Assembly: GCA_020439605.1 (NCBI GenBank)
Contig: JAGQSI010000128.1
Location: 1-5,727 of the forward strand
Source of the DNA: Acidimicrobiales bacterium
GTDB lineage: Bacteria; Actinomycetota; Acidimicrobiia; Acidimicrobiales; Iamiaceae
DNA length: 5,727 bases
Direction of reading: 5' to 3'
Under the pieces are notes generated by a model. The model saw only the letters and a list, made by a program, of their open reading frames with translations, was not told the DNA's origin and did not search any database. The position numbers and the translations under genes were made by a program. Of the stretch, positions 1-4,643 are shown piece by piece (position 1 is the first letter of the stretch; every line of letters starts with the position of its first letter).

Positions 1-1
1 T

Positions 2-1033
2 AACGCGATCACGGTACGCACCAATGCTGTGGTTTCGGAGATCACCAGCGATGCGGTGCGTCTCGCCGACGGTAGCGAGATCAAGGCGGACCTTGTCGTG
101 GGTGCGATTGGGGTCCGTCCCGAAACTGCCCTTGCCGTTGAGGCCGGCCTGACGATTGGCCCTAACGGTGGGGTAGCTGTGGACGGGGCAAACCGAACCA
201 GCGACCCTGCCATATATGCCGTGGGAGACATGACCGAAAAGACCGACTCCGTCTCGGGAGACACCTCTCTCATTGCTCTGGCCAATGTGGCCAATCGTCA
301 CGGGCGTCGAGTTGCCGATGCCATAGCTGGGCGCACGGTCAACGAAGCGCCATCGCTTGGTACCGCCATTGTGAAGGTGTTCGACCTCACAGCGGCCACC
401 GTCGGGTGGAGCGAGAGGAGGTTGCGTGCCGCCGGACGTAACCACCGGGTTCTGCACTCGCATCCCTATAGCCATGCCACCTACTACCCCGGTGCTACCC
501 AGATGTCGGCCAAGCTGCTCTTCGACCCTGACACTGGGGAGATTCTTGGGGCGCAGATCGTTGGCCAAGACGGCGTGGACAAGCGCATAGATGTCATCGC
601 CACCGCCATGACCGGTGCCTTGAGAGCAGATCGGTTGGCGGATCTAGAACTTGCCTATGCGCCGCCGTTCTCATCGGCCAAGGACCCGGTCAATCAGCTT
701 GGGTACATGGCAGAGAACGTGATGGGTGGTGACTGCGATGTTGTGCAAGCAGCTGAACTCAAGACCCTCATGCAGGACGGGTGGAGCGTGATAGACGTGA
801 GAACCCCAGCGGAGCATTCACGAGGGGCGATCGAGGGCTCGATCAACATGGCGCTCGACGATCTTCGTAACCACTTGGACGAACTCCAAGGCACCAACGT
901 CGTGGTCTATTGCGAGGTGGGTCAGCGAGGCCACACCGCCACTGCACTACTTGCGGACTCGGGAATTTCCGCTCGCAACCTCGACGGTGGCTACCGCACC
1001 TGGGTTGACGTAACTCGCTCATCCGCCACCTAG
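2..1033 (+). CDS. CoA-disulfide reductase-like FAD/NAD(P)H oxidoreductase with C-terminal rhodanese domain (5' partial)
   Basis: The frame is open from base 2, so the true start lies left of the window; the GTG at 29 is internal. About 343 residues are visible. In order they show the end of the NAD(P)H-binding domain (GVRPET), the FAD-contacting motif AIYAVGDMTE (bases about 206-235), and the dimerisation domain with SHATYYPGA and YAPPFSSAKDPVN. The last motif is typical of the CoA-disulfide reductase/NADH oxidase/persulfide reductase branch, in which its Tyr assists catalysis. From about base 745 a rhodanese domain follows (VIDVRTPAEH), with active-site loop C-E-V-G-Q-R (Cys at 911-913), fitting CxxGxR. 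Known fused enzymes of this type reduce CoA disulfide, CoA persulfide or polysulfide with NAD(P)H in the cytoplasm. The flavoprotein redox Cys would be in the missing N-terminus, so the substrate cannot be fixed. The gene ends in TAG; no convincing terminator follows. Confidence 0.9.
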   Translation, partial: NAITVRTNAVVSEITSDAVRLADGSEIKADLVVGAIGVRPETALAVEAGLTIGPNGGVAVDGANRTSDPAIYAVGDMTEKTDSVSGDTSLIALANVANRHGRRVADAIAGRTVNEAPSLGTAIVKVFDLTAATVGWSERRLRAAGRNHRVLHSHPYSHATYYPGATQMSAKLLFDPDTGEILGAQIVGQDGVDKRIDVIATAMTGALRADRLADLELAYAPPFSSAKDPVNQLGYMAENVMGGDCDVVQAAELKTLMQDGWSVIDVRTPAEHSRGAIEGSINMALDDLRNHLDELQGTNVVVYCEVGQRGHTATALLADSGISARNLDGGYRTWVDVTRSSAT

Positions 1034-1091
1034 AGGCTGTAGGTACACAGTCCGATCCTGATCAAATCGTGATTCTCGTATCAGCTACACA

Positions 1092-1119
1092 ACGCCATAC
1101 GCCCTACGCCTTACCCGTC
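1092..1119. repeat. Short tandem heptamers (ACGCCNT x3 plus a degenerate copy)
   Basis: Three adjacent heptamers, ACGCCAT, ACGCCCT and ACGCCTT (1092-1112), differ only at the sixth base; ACCCGTC follows as a degenerate fourth copy. They lie between the oxidoreductase stop and the end of the DUF2252 remnant. The array is too short to assign a function and may be a slippage product in decaying DNA. Confidence 0.4.
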
Positions 1120-1169
1120 TAGGGTTTGAGCTACATCAAGATGGCCGTCGCGAATGGCTTGACGGAACT

Positions 1170-1556
1170 GTCACGCCGTTCCAACAAGAGGATGAGACAA
1201 CGAGTCCCAACGCTGCCTACGCCAACTACTACCAGAGCTCAAAGAAGCCCACTCAGAGAAATTTCTCATCGCCTGGCGGTAACTACGGGTGACCGTGGTG
1301 GTGAGGTCTCGATATTTCGCGTGAGAAATCCAAGGTGCTGAGCGGCGATCATCATGCTCGCAGCAAGGCGTTTCAGGTCCCACTCCCAGGGTCCCGGAAG
1401 TGTTTCATCAAAGTCGTTCTGGTCAAATACGAGCTCTCGACTAGGTGACGCGTATGCCCCAAAGTTGGACAGGTGCGCATCACCACCCAACTCAACGATC
1501 AGCCCGGACGAGGGTGTCGCCGAGAGGTCTGCTGCCATGAGCAGCCTGCTTCTTTA
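1170..1556 (-). pseudogene. DUF2252 family protein, decayed remnant
   Basis: The longest intact piece (minus strand, 1538 down to 1266) contains GGDAHLSNFGAYASP, VFDQNDFDETLPGPWEWDLK and RLAAS, the signature core of DUF2252, a family of roughly 400-450 residues with unknown function. After ...AQHLGF the match continues one frame over as SHAKYRDLTTTVTRSYRQAM and then NFSEWASL. Restoring one base in the AAA run at 1326-1328 (TTT on the coding strand) joins the two. From about 1232 a third frame reads VVVGVGSVGTRCLILLL, another DUF2252 block that normally lies about 100 residues further on, so a deletion separates them. Most of the family's C-terminal half is absent; a tail-like piece (FRQAIRDGHLDV) may survive near 1120-1160. 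Upstream of the core, TAA at 1556-1554 interrupts a region corresponding to the family's FTFYRGAA segment. The family assignment is strong; the exact outer limits are inferred. Confidence 0.85.
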
Positions 1557-1735
1557 CGCGGGAGTGATGTTCGGCACCCCGCTGAGCGTTTAACCCGAAC
1601 CTCGTCTAATGGACGGAAACCACCGCAGAAAGTGAAATGGGTGTCTAGGTTGGCGAGCGAGACTGAACAATCCCGCGATTTGTGGCTGTCAATGTGTCCT
1701 TGGAGGAATTTGAGATTGTTCCACGTGAGTGAGAC

Positions 1736-2131
1736 CTATTCGCTCAAGGTGAGAAAGTCACAGGTGGGCCCCGGGGCGGCCATTAGTCGCCTATCCAAGG
1801 TGGCGAGCGGAAGCCCGAGGAGTTCGGCCACCGCTACATACCACGCGTCATATGCGGTGAGGTTGTGTCTAAGTTCCCAAACCCGTTCAGCCACCAACTC
1901 GTAGCTCACTGGCCGAATTCGAAGTGCAAGAAGATCACCGTAGGCAATGCAGGCAAAATCATTGGAGAGCGTTCCAGCTTGAACTGCAAGCCGCAAGACG
2001 TTTGCCACTTCGGCGTAGATCAGTTGTGGCGCCACTAGGTCCGTAGACAAAAAGCCTTCTGCCCACAGACCGTCGCTCCCATTGTCAACCAATGCTGCCA
2101 CCGCCACAGAAGCGTCGATAACCAATGTCAT
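1736..2131 (-). CDS. vapC: VapC-type PIN-domain ribonuclease toxin
   Basis: This 131-residue protein is full length for a single PIN domain. The four acidic residues of the metal site are in place: D6 (VIDASV), E41 (YAEVAN), D95 (AYDAWYVA) and D113 (LATLDRRL). The order and spacing match VapC/FitB toxins, Mg2+-dependent endoribonucleases that cut tRNA or rRNA and stop growth when antitoxin is lost. The RNA target cannot be read from the sequence. Its ATG overlaps the TGA of vapB in an ATGA junction (2128-2131), so translation is probably coupled and the start is well fixed. No residue needed for catalysis is missing, so the toxin is predicted active. No clear terminator is visible downstream before the DUF2252 remnant. 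Confidence 0.95.
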   Translation of the reverse strand: MTLVIDASVAVAALVDNGSDGLWAEGFLSTDLVAPQLIYAEVANVLRLAVQAGTLSNDFACIAYGDLLALRIRPVSYELVAERVWELRHNLTAYDAWYVAVAELLGLPLATLDRRLMAAPGPTCDFLTLSE

Positions 2132-2361
2132 CTGCGGTCGCTATCTAGATAGTCAAGGATCTGTTCTGAGGTGAGTGAGGTGGCGGCCCGTCGTTTGCGA
2201 TCAACAATTTGGCTGGCAAGCAACTCAATATCAGGGCGAGCGGCCAGTTCGATTAGCTCCATGCGAAGGTATTCCTGCATTGAGCGCCCCGATCGAGCGG
2301 CACGGGACGCTATTTCATCTCGGACGTAATCTGGCAGATCTCGGATCGTAATCGAAGGCAT
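2128..2361 (-). CDS. vapB: VapB/FitA-like ribbon-helix-helix antitoxin
   Basis: This 77-residue protein begins SITIRDLPDYVRDEI, a ribbon-helix-helix fold (residues about 2-40: one beta strand for DNA contact, two helices for dimerisation, including RSGRSMQEYLRMEL). A linker and a C-terminal segment (SEQILDYLDSDRR) follow; in this family the tail with terminal Arg residues enters the toxin's active site. Its role is to bind and inhibit VapC and, as a complex, to repress its own promoter. It precedes vapC with a 4-base overlap. The ATG at 2361-2359 has no Shine-Dalgarno sequence, but TAAATT lies exactly six bases upstream, which suggests a leaderless transcript. An out-of-frame ATG four bases earlier lies within the operator and is not used in this reading. 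Confidence 0.93.
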   Translation of the reverse strand: MPSITIRDLPDYVRDEIASRAARSGRSMQEYLRMELIELAARPDIELLASQIVDRKRRAATSLTSEQILDYLDSDRR

Positions 2362-2397
2362 GCATGCAATTTAGCTGCACTAGAGGCAGATTGCATG
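2362..2397 (-). promoter_or_regulatory. vapBC leaderless promoter and dyad operator
   Basis: An 8-bp perfect inverted repeat, CATGCAAT (2363-2370) and ATTGCATG (2390-2397), has 19 bp between its arms. A smaller pair, CTGC (2375-2378) and GCAG (2386-2389), lies inside. Arms about 20-27 bp apart, centre to centre, suit two ribbon-helix-helix dimers, as in known FitA/VapB operators. The proximal arm overlaps the -10 box TAAATT (minus strand, 2373-2368), which is followed by six bases and then the vapB ATG, so transcription would start at the A of the ATG. Bound VapBC would block the promoter directly. No good -35 box is seen. Confidence 0.65.
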
Positions 2398-2497
2398 TCC
2401 TGAATCGATCGTGACTCAAGAGATTCCTTTACATGGGCTAGTAGCCCCCTTCCCTCGGCCATGGGACTTTCACTACCGCTTCAACCTGCTTGGTCGT

Positions 2498-2935
2498 TCA
2501 GTTGAGTTCTTGAGCGAGCCCGATAAGAAGTCCTTCTGGGCCGCGGATGTAGCAGAGTCTGTAGACGTCTTCATATTGCACGACTTCGCTGCTGACGAGC
2601 TGTGCACCGTGCTCGCTCAATCGAGACAGAGTGTCGTCGATGTTGTCCACGGTGAACATGGTTCGCAGGTAGCCCAATGCGTTCACCGGGGCCTTTCGGT
2701 GATCCGCTACCACTTTCGGCTCCAAGAAGCGGGACAGCTCAAGTCGGCCATTGCCGTCAGGGGTGCGCAACATCGCAATCTCGACACGCTGGTCTCCCAG
2801 TCCGGTAACGCGCCCCGCCCACTTTCCTTCCACCATTGCTCGGCCCTCAAGTTCGAGCCCGAGCTCCACAAAGAACTCAACTGCCGCGTCCAGGTTCTCA
2901 ACCACGATGCCTACGTTGTCCAGTCTGAGAGTCAT
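2498..2935 (-). CDS. VOC superfamily (glyoxalase/bleomycin-resistance/dioxygenase fold) protein
   Basis: From the ATG at 2935-2933 the protein has 145 residues in two beta-alpha-beta-beta-beta modules: residues 1-70 (LRLDNVGIVVENLDAAVEFF, then RVEIAMLRTPDGNGRLELS) and about 85-145 (TMFTVDNIDDTLSRL, YRLCYIRGPEG). A GTG at 3001 would add 22 residues, but these do not resemble the family, whose members start just before LDNVGIVV. The ATG also has TACTGT exactly six bases upstream (2947-2942), fitting a leaderless mRNA, and no Shine-Dalgarno sequence. The first-strand metal ligand, often His, is Asn7 here; this Asn form is common in one bacterial subfamily. Possible jobs are a lyase, isomerase, dioxygenase or resistance protein; substrate unknown. 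It stands alone between vapBC and the tRNA terminator. Confidence 0.85.
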   Translation of the reverse strand: MTLRLDNVGIVVENLDAAVEFFVELGLELEGRAMVEGKWAGRVTGLGDQRVEIAMLRTPDGNGRLELSRFLEPKVVADHRKAPVNALGYLRTMFTVDNIDDTLSRLSEHGAQLVSSEVVQYEDVYRLCYIRGPEGLLIGLAQELN

Positions 2936-2947
2936 CGATGCACAGTA
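2936..2947 (-). promoter_or_regulatory. Putative leaderless -10 element of the VOC gene
   Basis: On the minus strand TACTGT (2947-2942) matches the TANNNT -10 consensus. It is separated by six bases from the ATG at 2935, so +1 would be the A of the start codon. No -35 match is evident. The element supports the shorter start for this gene. Confidence 0.5.
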
Positions 2948-3086
2948 CGAGACAAACGAAATGGCTATGGGCCTCGACCCGACTCCTAGGTAACCAGACA
3001 CGGTGCTCGTCTTGTCGGAGAAGTTGCCAAATCGGACCTGCGAATAGTCGCCACTAGTTGCACTGAAGGCCCTTCTTCAATACGAA

Positions 3087-3118
3087 GAAACCCCCGAACC
3101 GGAAGGCTCAGGGGTTTC
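3087..3118 (-). terminator. Strong hairpin, probable tRNA-Ser transcription terminator
   Basis: On the minus strand GAAACCCCTGAGCC and GGTTCGGGGGTTTC form a 14-bp stem with two G-T wobbles, closed by a TTCC loop. The sequence after it is only moderately T-rich (TTCGTATT). A second short inverted repeat (TTCTTC/GAAGAA, 3073-3089) overlaps the stem base and could form an alternative fold. It lies 20 bases past the tRNA CCA end and separates the tRNA from the VOC gene. Confidence 0.75.
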
Positions 3119-3119
3119 C

Positions 3120-3135
3120 GATGTCTCGCGACATC
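3120..3135 (-). other. GNRA-capped hairpin in the tRNA-Ser 3' trailer
   Basis: On the minus strand GATGTC and GACATC form a perfect 6-bp stem capped by GCGA, a GNRA tetraloop. It begins three bases after the tRNA CCA and ends one base before the terminator stem. It could stabilise the trailer or guide 3'-end processing; the sequence does not say which. Confidence 0.5.
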
Positions 3136-3138
3136 AAG

Positions 3139-3228
3139 TGGCGGAGGGTGTGGGATTTGAACCCACGGTGGCCTTGCAACCACAACGGTTTTCGAGACCG
3201 TCCCATTCGTCCGCTCTGGCAACCCTCC
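3139..3228 (-). tRNA. tRNA-Ser (anticodon CGA)
   Basis: The minus strand folds as a class II tRNA of 90 nt including an encoded CCA (3141-3139). The acceptor stem GGAGGGT/ACCCTCC has 7 bp with discriminator G. The anticodon stem ACGGT/ACCGT encloses loop CTCGAAA, giving anticodon CGA (3194-3192) for UCG codons. A long variable arm, the hallmark of tRNA-Ser, follows (TTGTGGTTGCAAGGCCACC). The T arm contains GGTTCAAATCC. All stems are intact, so the gene should be functional. It is on the same strand as tadA, 48 bases downstream of its stop codon, with its own -10-like box. Confidence 0.97.
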
Positions 3229-3241
3229 GGCTGCGACGTTA
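3229..3241 (-). promoter_or_regulatory. Putative -10 element of tRNA-Ser
   Basis: TAACGT (minus strand, 3241-3236) matches TANNNT and ends seven bases before the first tRNA nucleotide at 3228. A start there would give a transcript with almost no 5' leader. TTGGGA lies upstream, but with a 19-base spacer it is a poor -35. Readthrough from tadA could also supply the tRNA. Confidence 0.4.
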
Positions 3242-3276
3242 GCCGCCAGCAGTGCCGTGGTCCCAAGATGAAACGT

Positions 3277-3744
3277 CTAGCGACGCTCAACGAAGAAGGC
3301 GCTCATCAAATCCGCTGCCTCTTTGGCCTGTATTCCAGCTACAACCTCGCTCTGGTGGTTCAGGCGAGTGTCGACGGCAAGGTTGTAGAGAGAACCCATC
3401 GCACCGGCCTTGATGTCTGGTGCCCCAAACACAACTTTGGCCACCTGGGCGGCCCAGATCGCGCCGGCACACATGAGGCAAGGTTCAAGAGTGACGACGA
3501 GCGTCGCCTCTCGGAGACGCCATTGACCTAGTGCCTCTGCGGCATCTCGTAGGGCCAGAACCTCGGCATGTGCTGTTGGGTCCGCGGATGACTCGCGTTC
3601 GTTGTGTCTAGCTGCGATTACATGACCGTCCAGCAACACGACTGCACCAACAGGAACCTCTCCCTGTTCGCCTGCTCGACGCGCTAAGGCGAGTGCCTGT
3701 ACCATTGCATCGCGCTCCGGCTCAGAAAGCTCTCTGGAATTCAT
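3277..3744 (-). CDS. tadA: tRNA-specific adenosine deaminase (A34 to inosine)
   Basis: This 155-residue protein has the full zinc deaminase fold. The zinc and catalytic motif H59-A-E61 sits in TAHAEVLALRDAA, with E61 as proton shuttle, and P-C89-L-M-C92 in LEPCLMCAGAIWAA supplies the other two zinc ligands. EVPVGAVV (29-36) and GAPDIKAGAMGSLYNL are typical of TadA rather than free-base cytosine or guanine deaminases. TadA converts wobble adenosine 34 of tRNA-Arg(ACG) to inosine and is usually essential. The ATG at 3744-3742 gives the family's normal length. TACGGT lies seven bases upstream (3757-3752), pointing to a transcript with at most about one leader base. tRNA-Ser(CGA) follows on the same strand. 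Confidence 0.95.
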   Translation of the reverse strand: MNSRELSEPERDAMVQALALARRAGEQGEVPVGAVVLLDGHVIAARHNERESSADPTAHAEVLALRDAAEALGQWRLREATLVVTLEPCLMCAGAIWAAQVAKVVFGAPDIKAGAMGSLYNLAVDTRLNHQSEVVAGIQAKEAADLMSAFFVERR

Positions 3745-3757
3745 TCATATGACCGTA
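3745..3757 (-). promoter_or_regulatory. Putative near-leaderless -10 element of tadA
   Basis: TACGGT (minus strand, 3757-3752) fits TANNNT and is followed by seven bases and then the tadA ATG. No Shine-Dalgarno sequence precedes this ATG. An out-of-frame ATG lies four bases earlier. tadA may therefore have its own promoter rather than depend on the upstream XRE gene. Confidence 0.4.
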
Positions 3758-3814
3758 GGTGTTCTGCTGCTCGGTGAGAGTGACATCGAACAGCCGAAAG
3801 GTCTATCGGGGCAA

Positions 3815-4063
3815 TTAGGGCTGCGCTTGCTCGACATCGACTAGTTCTGAGGCGGCGATCCCAAGTCCTTTGGCGATGCGCAGGACGTTTCGGTAGGAGA
3901 GATTTCGTGTCCCTCTTTCGATCTGGCCAATGAAGGTCCAGTGCAATCCGCTAGCGGCAGCCAGCGATTCCTGGGTCAGACCAGCGTTGTTGCGAAGTGT
4001 CCGGACTCGTGAGCCGAACGCCACAAGGTCTGGATCACGTTTTTCTGGAGGGGGAGTAGCCAT
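3815..4063 (-). CDS. XRE-family helix-turn-helix transcriptional regulator
   Basis: This 82-residue protein is essentially one Cro/C1-type DNA-binding domain. Residues 14-75 contain VAFGSRVRTLRNNAGLTQESL (helix 1, turn, helix 2 from T30), then the recognition helix region WTFIGQIERGTRN (42-54) and the closing helices YRNVLRIAKGLGIAASELV. There is no ligand, peptidase or sensor domain, so it probably acts as a small dimeric repressor or activator. A Pro/charged N-terminal tail (1-12) and the short C-terminal tail EQAQP carry no recognised motif. The ATG at 4063-4061 abuts an array of five 15-bp repeats, so self-regulation is likely. There is no good Shine-Dalgarno or TANNNT box at the usual distance. 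GTG codon 14 is a possible alternative start. It is divergent from the coiled-coil/phosphoesterase cluster. Confidence 0.88.
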   Translation of the reverse strand: MATPPPEKRDPDLVAFGSRVRTLRNNAGLTQESLAAASGLHWTFIGQIERGTRNLSYRNVLRIAKGLGIAASELVDVEQAQP

Positions 4064-4215
4064 TTCTCTAATGGAACCCCGTCTAGTGACGAACCATCCA
4101 GAGATCTTGCGTCTAGAGACGGTGCGTATAGAGCACCCATGGGTTGGCTACGCTCTGTACTGGTGCTAGGGCGTAGAGAATCGGCGCATGTATGGCTCAC
4201 GCGGTGGAGGTGTTC
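4064..4215. promoter_or_regulatory. Divergent intergenic region (XRE gene versus leader ORF/coiled-coil operon)
   Basis: This region must hold promoters for both directions. Weak plus-strand candidates are TTGGCT (4144-4149), 17 bases, TAGGGC (4167-4172), and a TATAGA box (4127-4132) inside the fifth repeat, 16 bases after TCTTGC. Neither is strong. For the minus strand no clear -10 is seen. The 15-bp repeats fill the half nearest the XRE gene. Confidence 0.35.
4066..4140. repeat. Five tandem 15-bp direct repeats in the divergent promoter region
   Basis: Written on the plus strand, units start at 4066, 4081, 4096, 4111 and 4126 with no gap. The best unit is GTCTAGAGACGGTGC; approximate consensus [G]TCTAGAGACGNNNC. 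T at unit position 2, A at 5 and G at 8 occur in all five; C at 3, T at 4 and G at 6 in four of five. The array ends two bases before the XRE start codon. Likely role: operator or iteron-like binding sites for the neighbouring regulator. On the minus strand one frame reads as a 5-residue periodic x-S-L-D-G pattern, but that frame overlaps the XRE gene and is not considered coding. Confidence 0.7.
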
Positions 4216-4332
4216 ATGGTTTCAGTGTCACAGGGCGTCGCTAAGTTTCTGATCTGTCGACGTTGGACCTGCTCAAGGGCCAGCCGGCGAGGAAGCGGCC
4301 CACATTTTGTTGATCTCAAGGAGCTGCCATGA
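4216..4332 (+). CDS. Possible 38-codon leader ORF coupled to the downstream gene
   Basis: An ATG at 4216 opens a 38-residue frame ending in TGA at 4330-4332. It has a good Shine-Dalgarno sequence, GGAGG (4206-4210), five bases before the ATG. Its stop overlaps the next gene's ATG in an ATGA junction (4329-4332), the classic layout for translational coupling. The peptide is basic in its middle (RRWTCSRASRRGS) with a short hydrophobic stretch before (VAKFLIC); no known family was recognised. It may be a leader peptide that governs translation of the coiled-coil gene, a small protein in its own right, or chance. Its end also contains the downstream gene's own AAGGAG. Confidence 0.4.
   Translation: MVSVSQGVAKFLICRRWTCSRASRRGSGPHFVDLKELP
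4318..4323 (+). promoter_or_regulatory. Shine-Dalgarno sequence AAGGAG of the coiled-coil gene
   Basis: AAGGAG lies five bases before the ATG at 4329. It is one of only two strong ribosome-binding sites in the window, the other belonging to the leader ORF just upstream; the minus-strand protein genes lack one. Confidence 0.75.
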
Positions 4333-4607
4333 CAGACATAAATACACTCTCGGCCAGAGTTGCCGCGCTTGAGGACCGGCTGGCCGCAATGGAACAGCGG
4401 GTGATCACACGTCAGGTCTCGGTGGTTGACGAGCTGGGCGTTGAAAGGGTCATCTTGCGTGCCACATCAGGTACTGGTTCGGTGCTGGTGCGCCTGGATA
4501 GACCCGAGGGTCTGACCACAGGCATCGAGCTGGTTGCCACAGAGCCAATTGACGAGGAACCAATCGTTGGTATCTACGCCATAAGAGATGGTGACTCGTC
4601 TATCTAG
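4329..4607 (+). CDS. Small coiled-coil protein of unknown function
   Basis: This 92-residue acidic protein is not assigned to a named family. Residues 7-25 form a clean heptad coiled coil with L7, V11, L14, L18, M21 and V25 at a/d positions, predicting dimers or trimers. From residue 27 the sequence alternates in a beta-rich way (RQVSVVDELGVERVILRA, GSVLVRLDRPEG, TGIELVATE). The piece VVDELGVERVIL resembles the VVDexGxxRaxL motif found in other small uncharacterised bacterial proteins; this is a weak resemblance from memory. There is no signal peptide or membrane segment, so it is probably cytoplasmic. It has a strong ribosome-binding site. The metallophosphoesterase frame begins 36 bases downstream, so the two are likely co-transcribed. 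Confidence 0.75.
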   Translation: MTDINTLSARVAALEDRLAAMEQRVITRQVSVVDELGVERVILRATSGTGSVLVRLDRPEGLTTGIELVATEPIDEEPIVGIYAIRDGDSSI

Positions 4608-4608
4608 A

Positions 4609-4623
4609 TTCAACCGCGTTGAA
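4609..4623. repeat. 15-bp dyad TTCAAC-CGC-GTTGAA between coiled-coil gene and phosphoesterase
   Basis: A perfect 6-bp inverted repeat with a 3-base centre begins one base after the coiled-coil stop codon. A 3-base loop with a mixed A/T-G/C stem and no T-run argues against an intrinsic terminator. It could be a protein-binding site or a weak mRNA hairpin ahead of the next gene. Confidence 0.4.
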
Positions 4624-4643
4624 CAACTAGACCGTTGGCTGTC

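Noticed and set aside
1557..1735. Possible gene or RNA between the DUF2252 remnant and vapC
   Set aside because: Only a weak short hairpin (CGTC/GACG near 1613-1625) and no supported frame were seen.
1473..1904. Plus-strand open frame of 143 codons across the DUF2252/vapC boundary
   Set aside because: It is antisense to both the pseudogene core and the vapC C-terminus and resembles no protein family.
2411..2989. Plus-strand open frame of 192 codons opposite the VOC gene
   Set aside because: It lies antisense to a gene with clear family motifs, has no ribosome-binding site and shows no recognisable protein features.
2933..3001. GTG at 3001 as the VOC gene start
   Set aside because: The extra 22 residues do not fit the family, and the ATG at 2935 has a well-placed TANNNT box.
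3139..3160. tRNA-Ser 3' end as an integration (att) site
   Set aside because: No second copy of the tRNA 3' end and no integrase gene were seen in the window.
3976..4200. Minus-strand frame with a 5-residue periodic S-L-D-G pattern, resembling a pentapeptide-repeat protein
   Set aside because: It overlaps the start of the better supported XRE gene out of frame, has no ribosome-binding site, and the positions that should be small (two before the central Leu) are Pro, Arg, Ser and Val. The pattern follows from the 15-bp DNA repeats.
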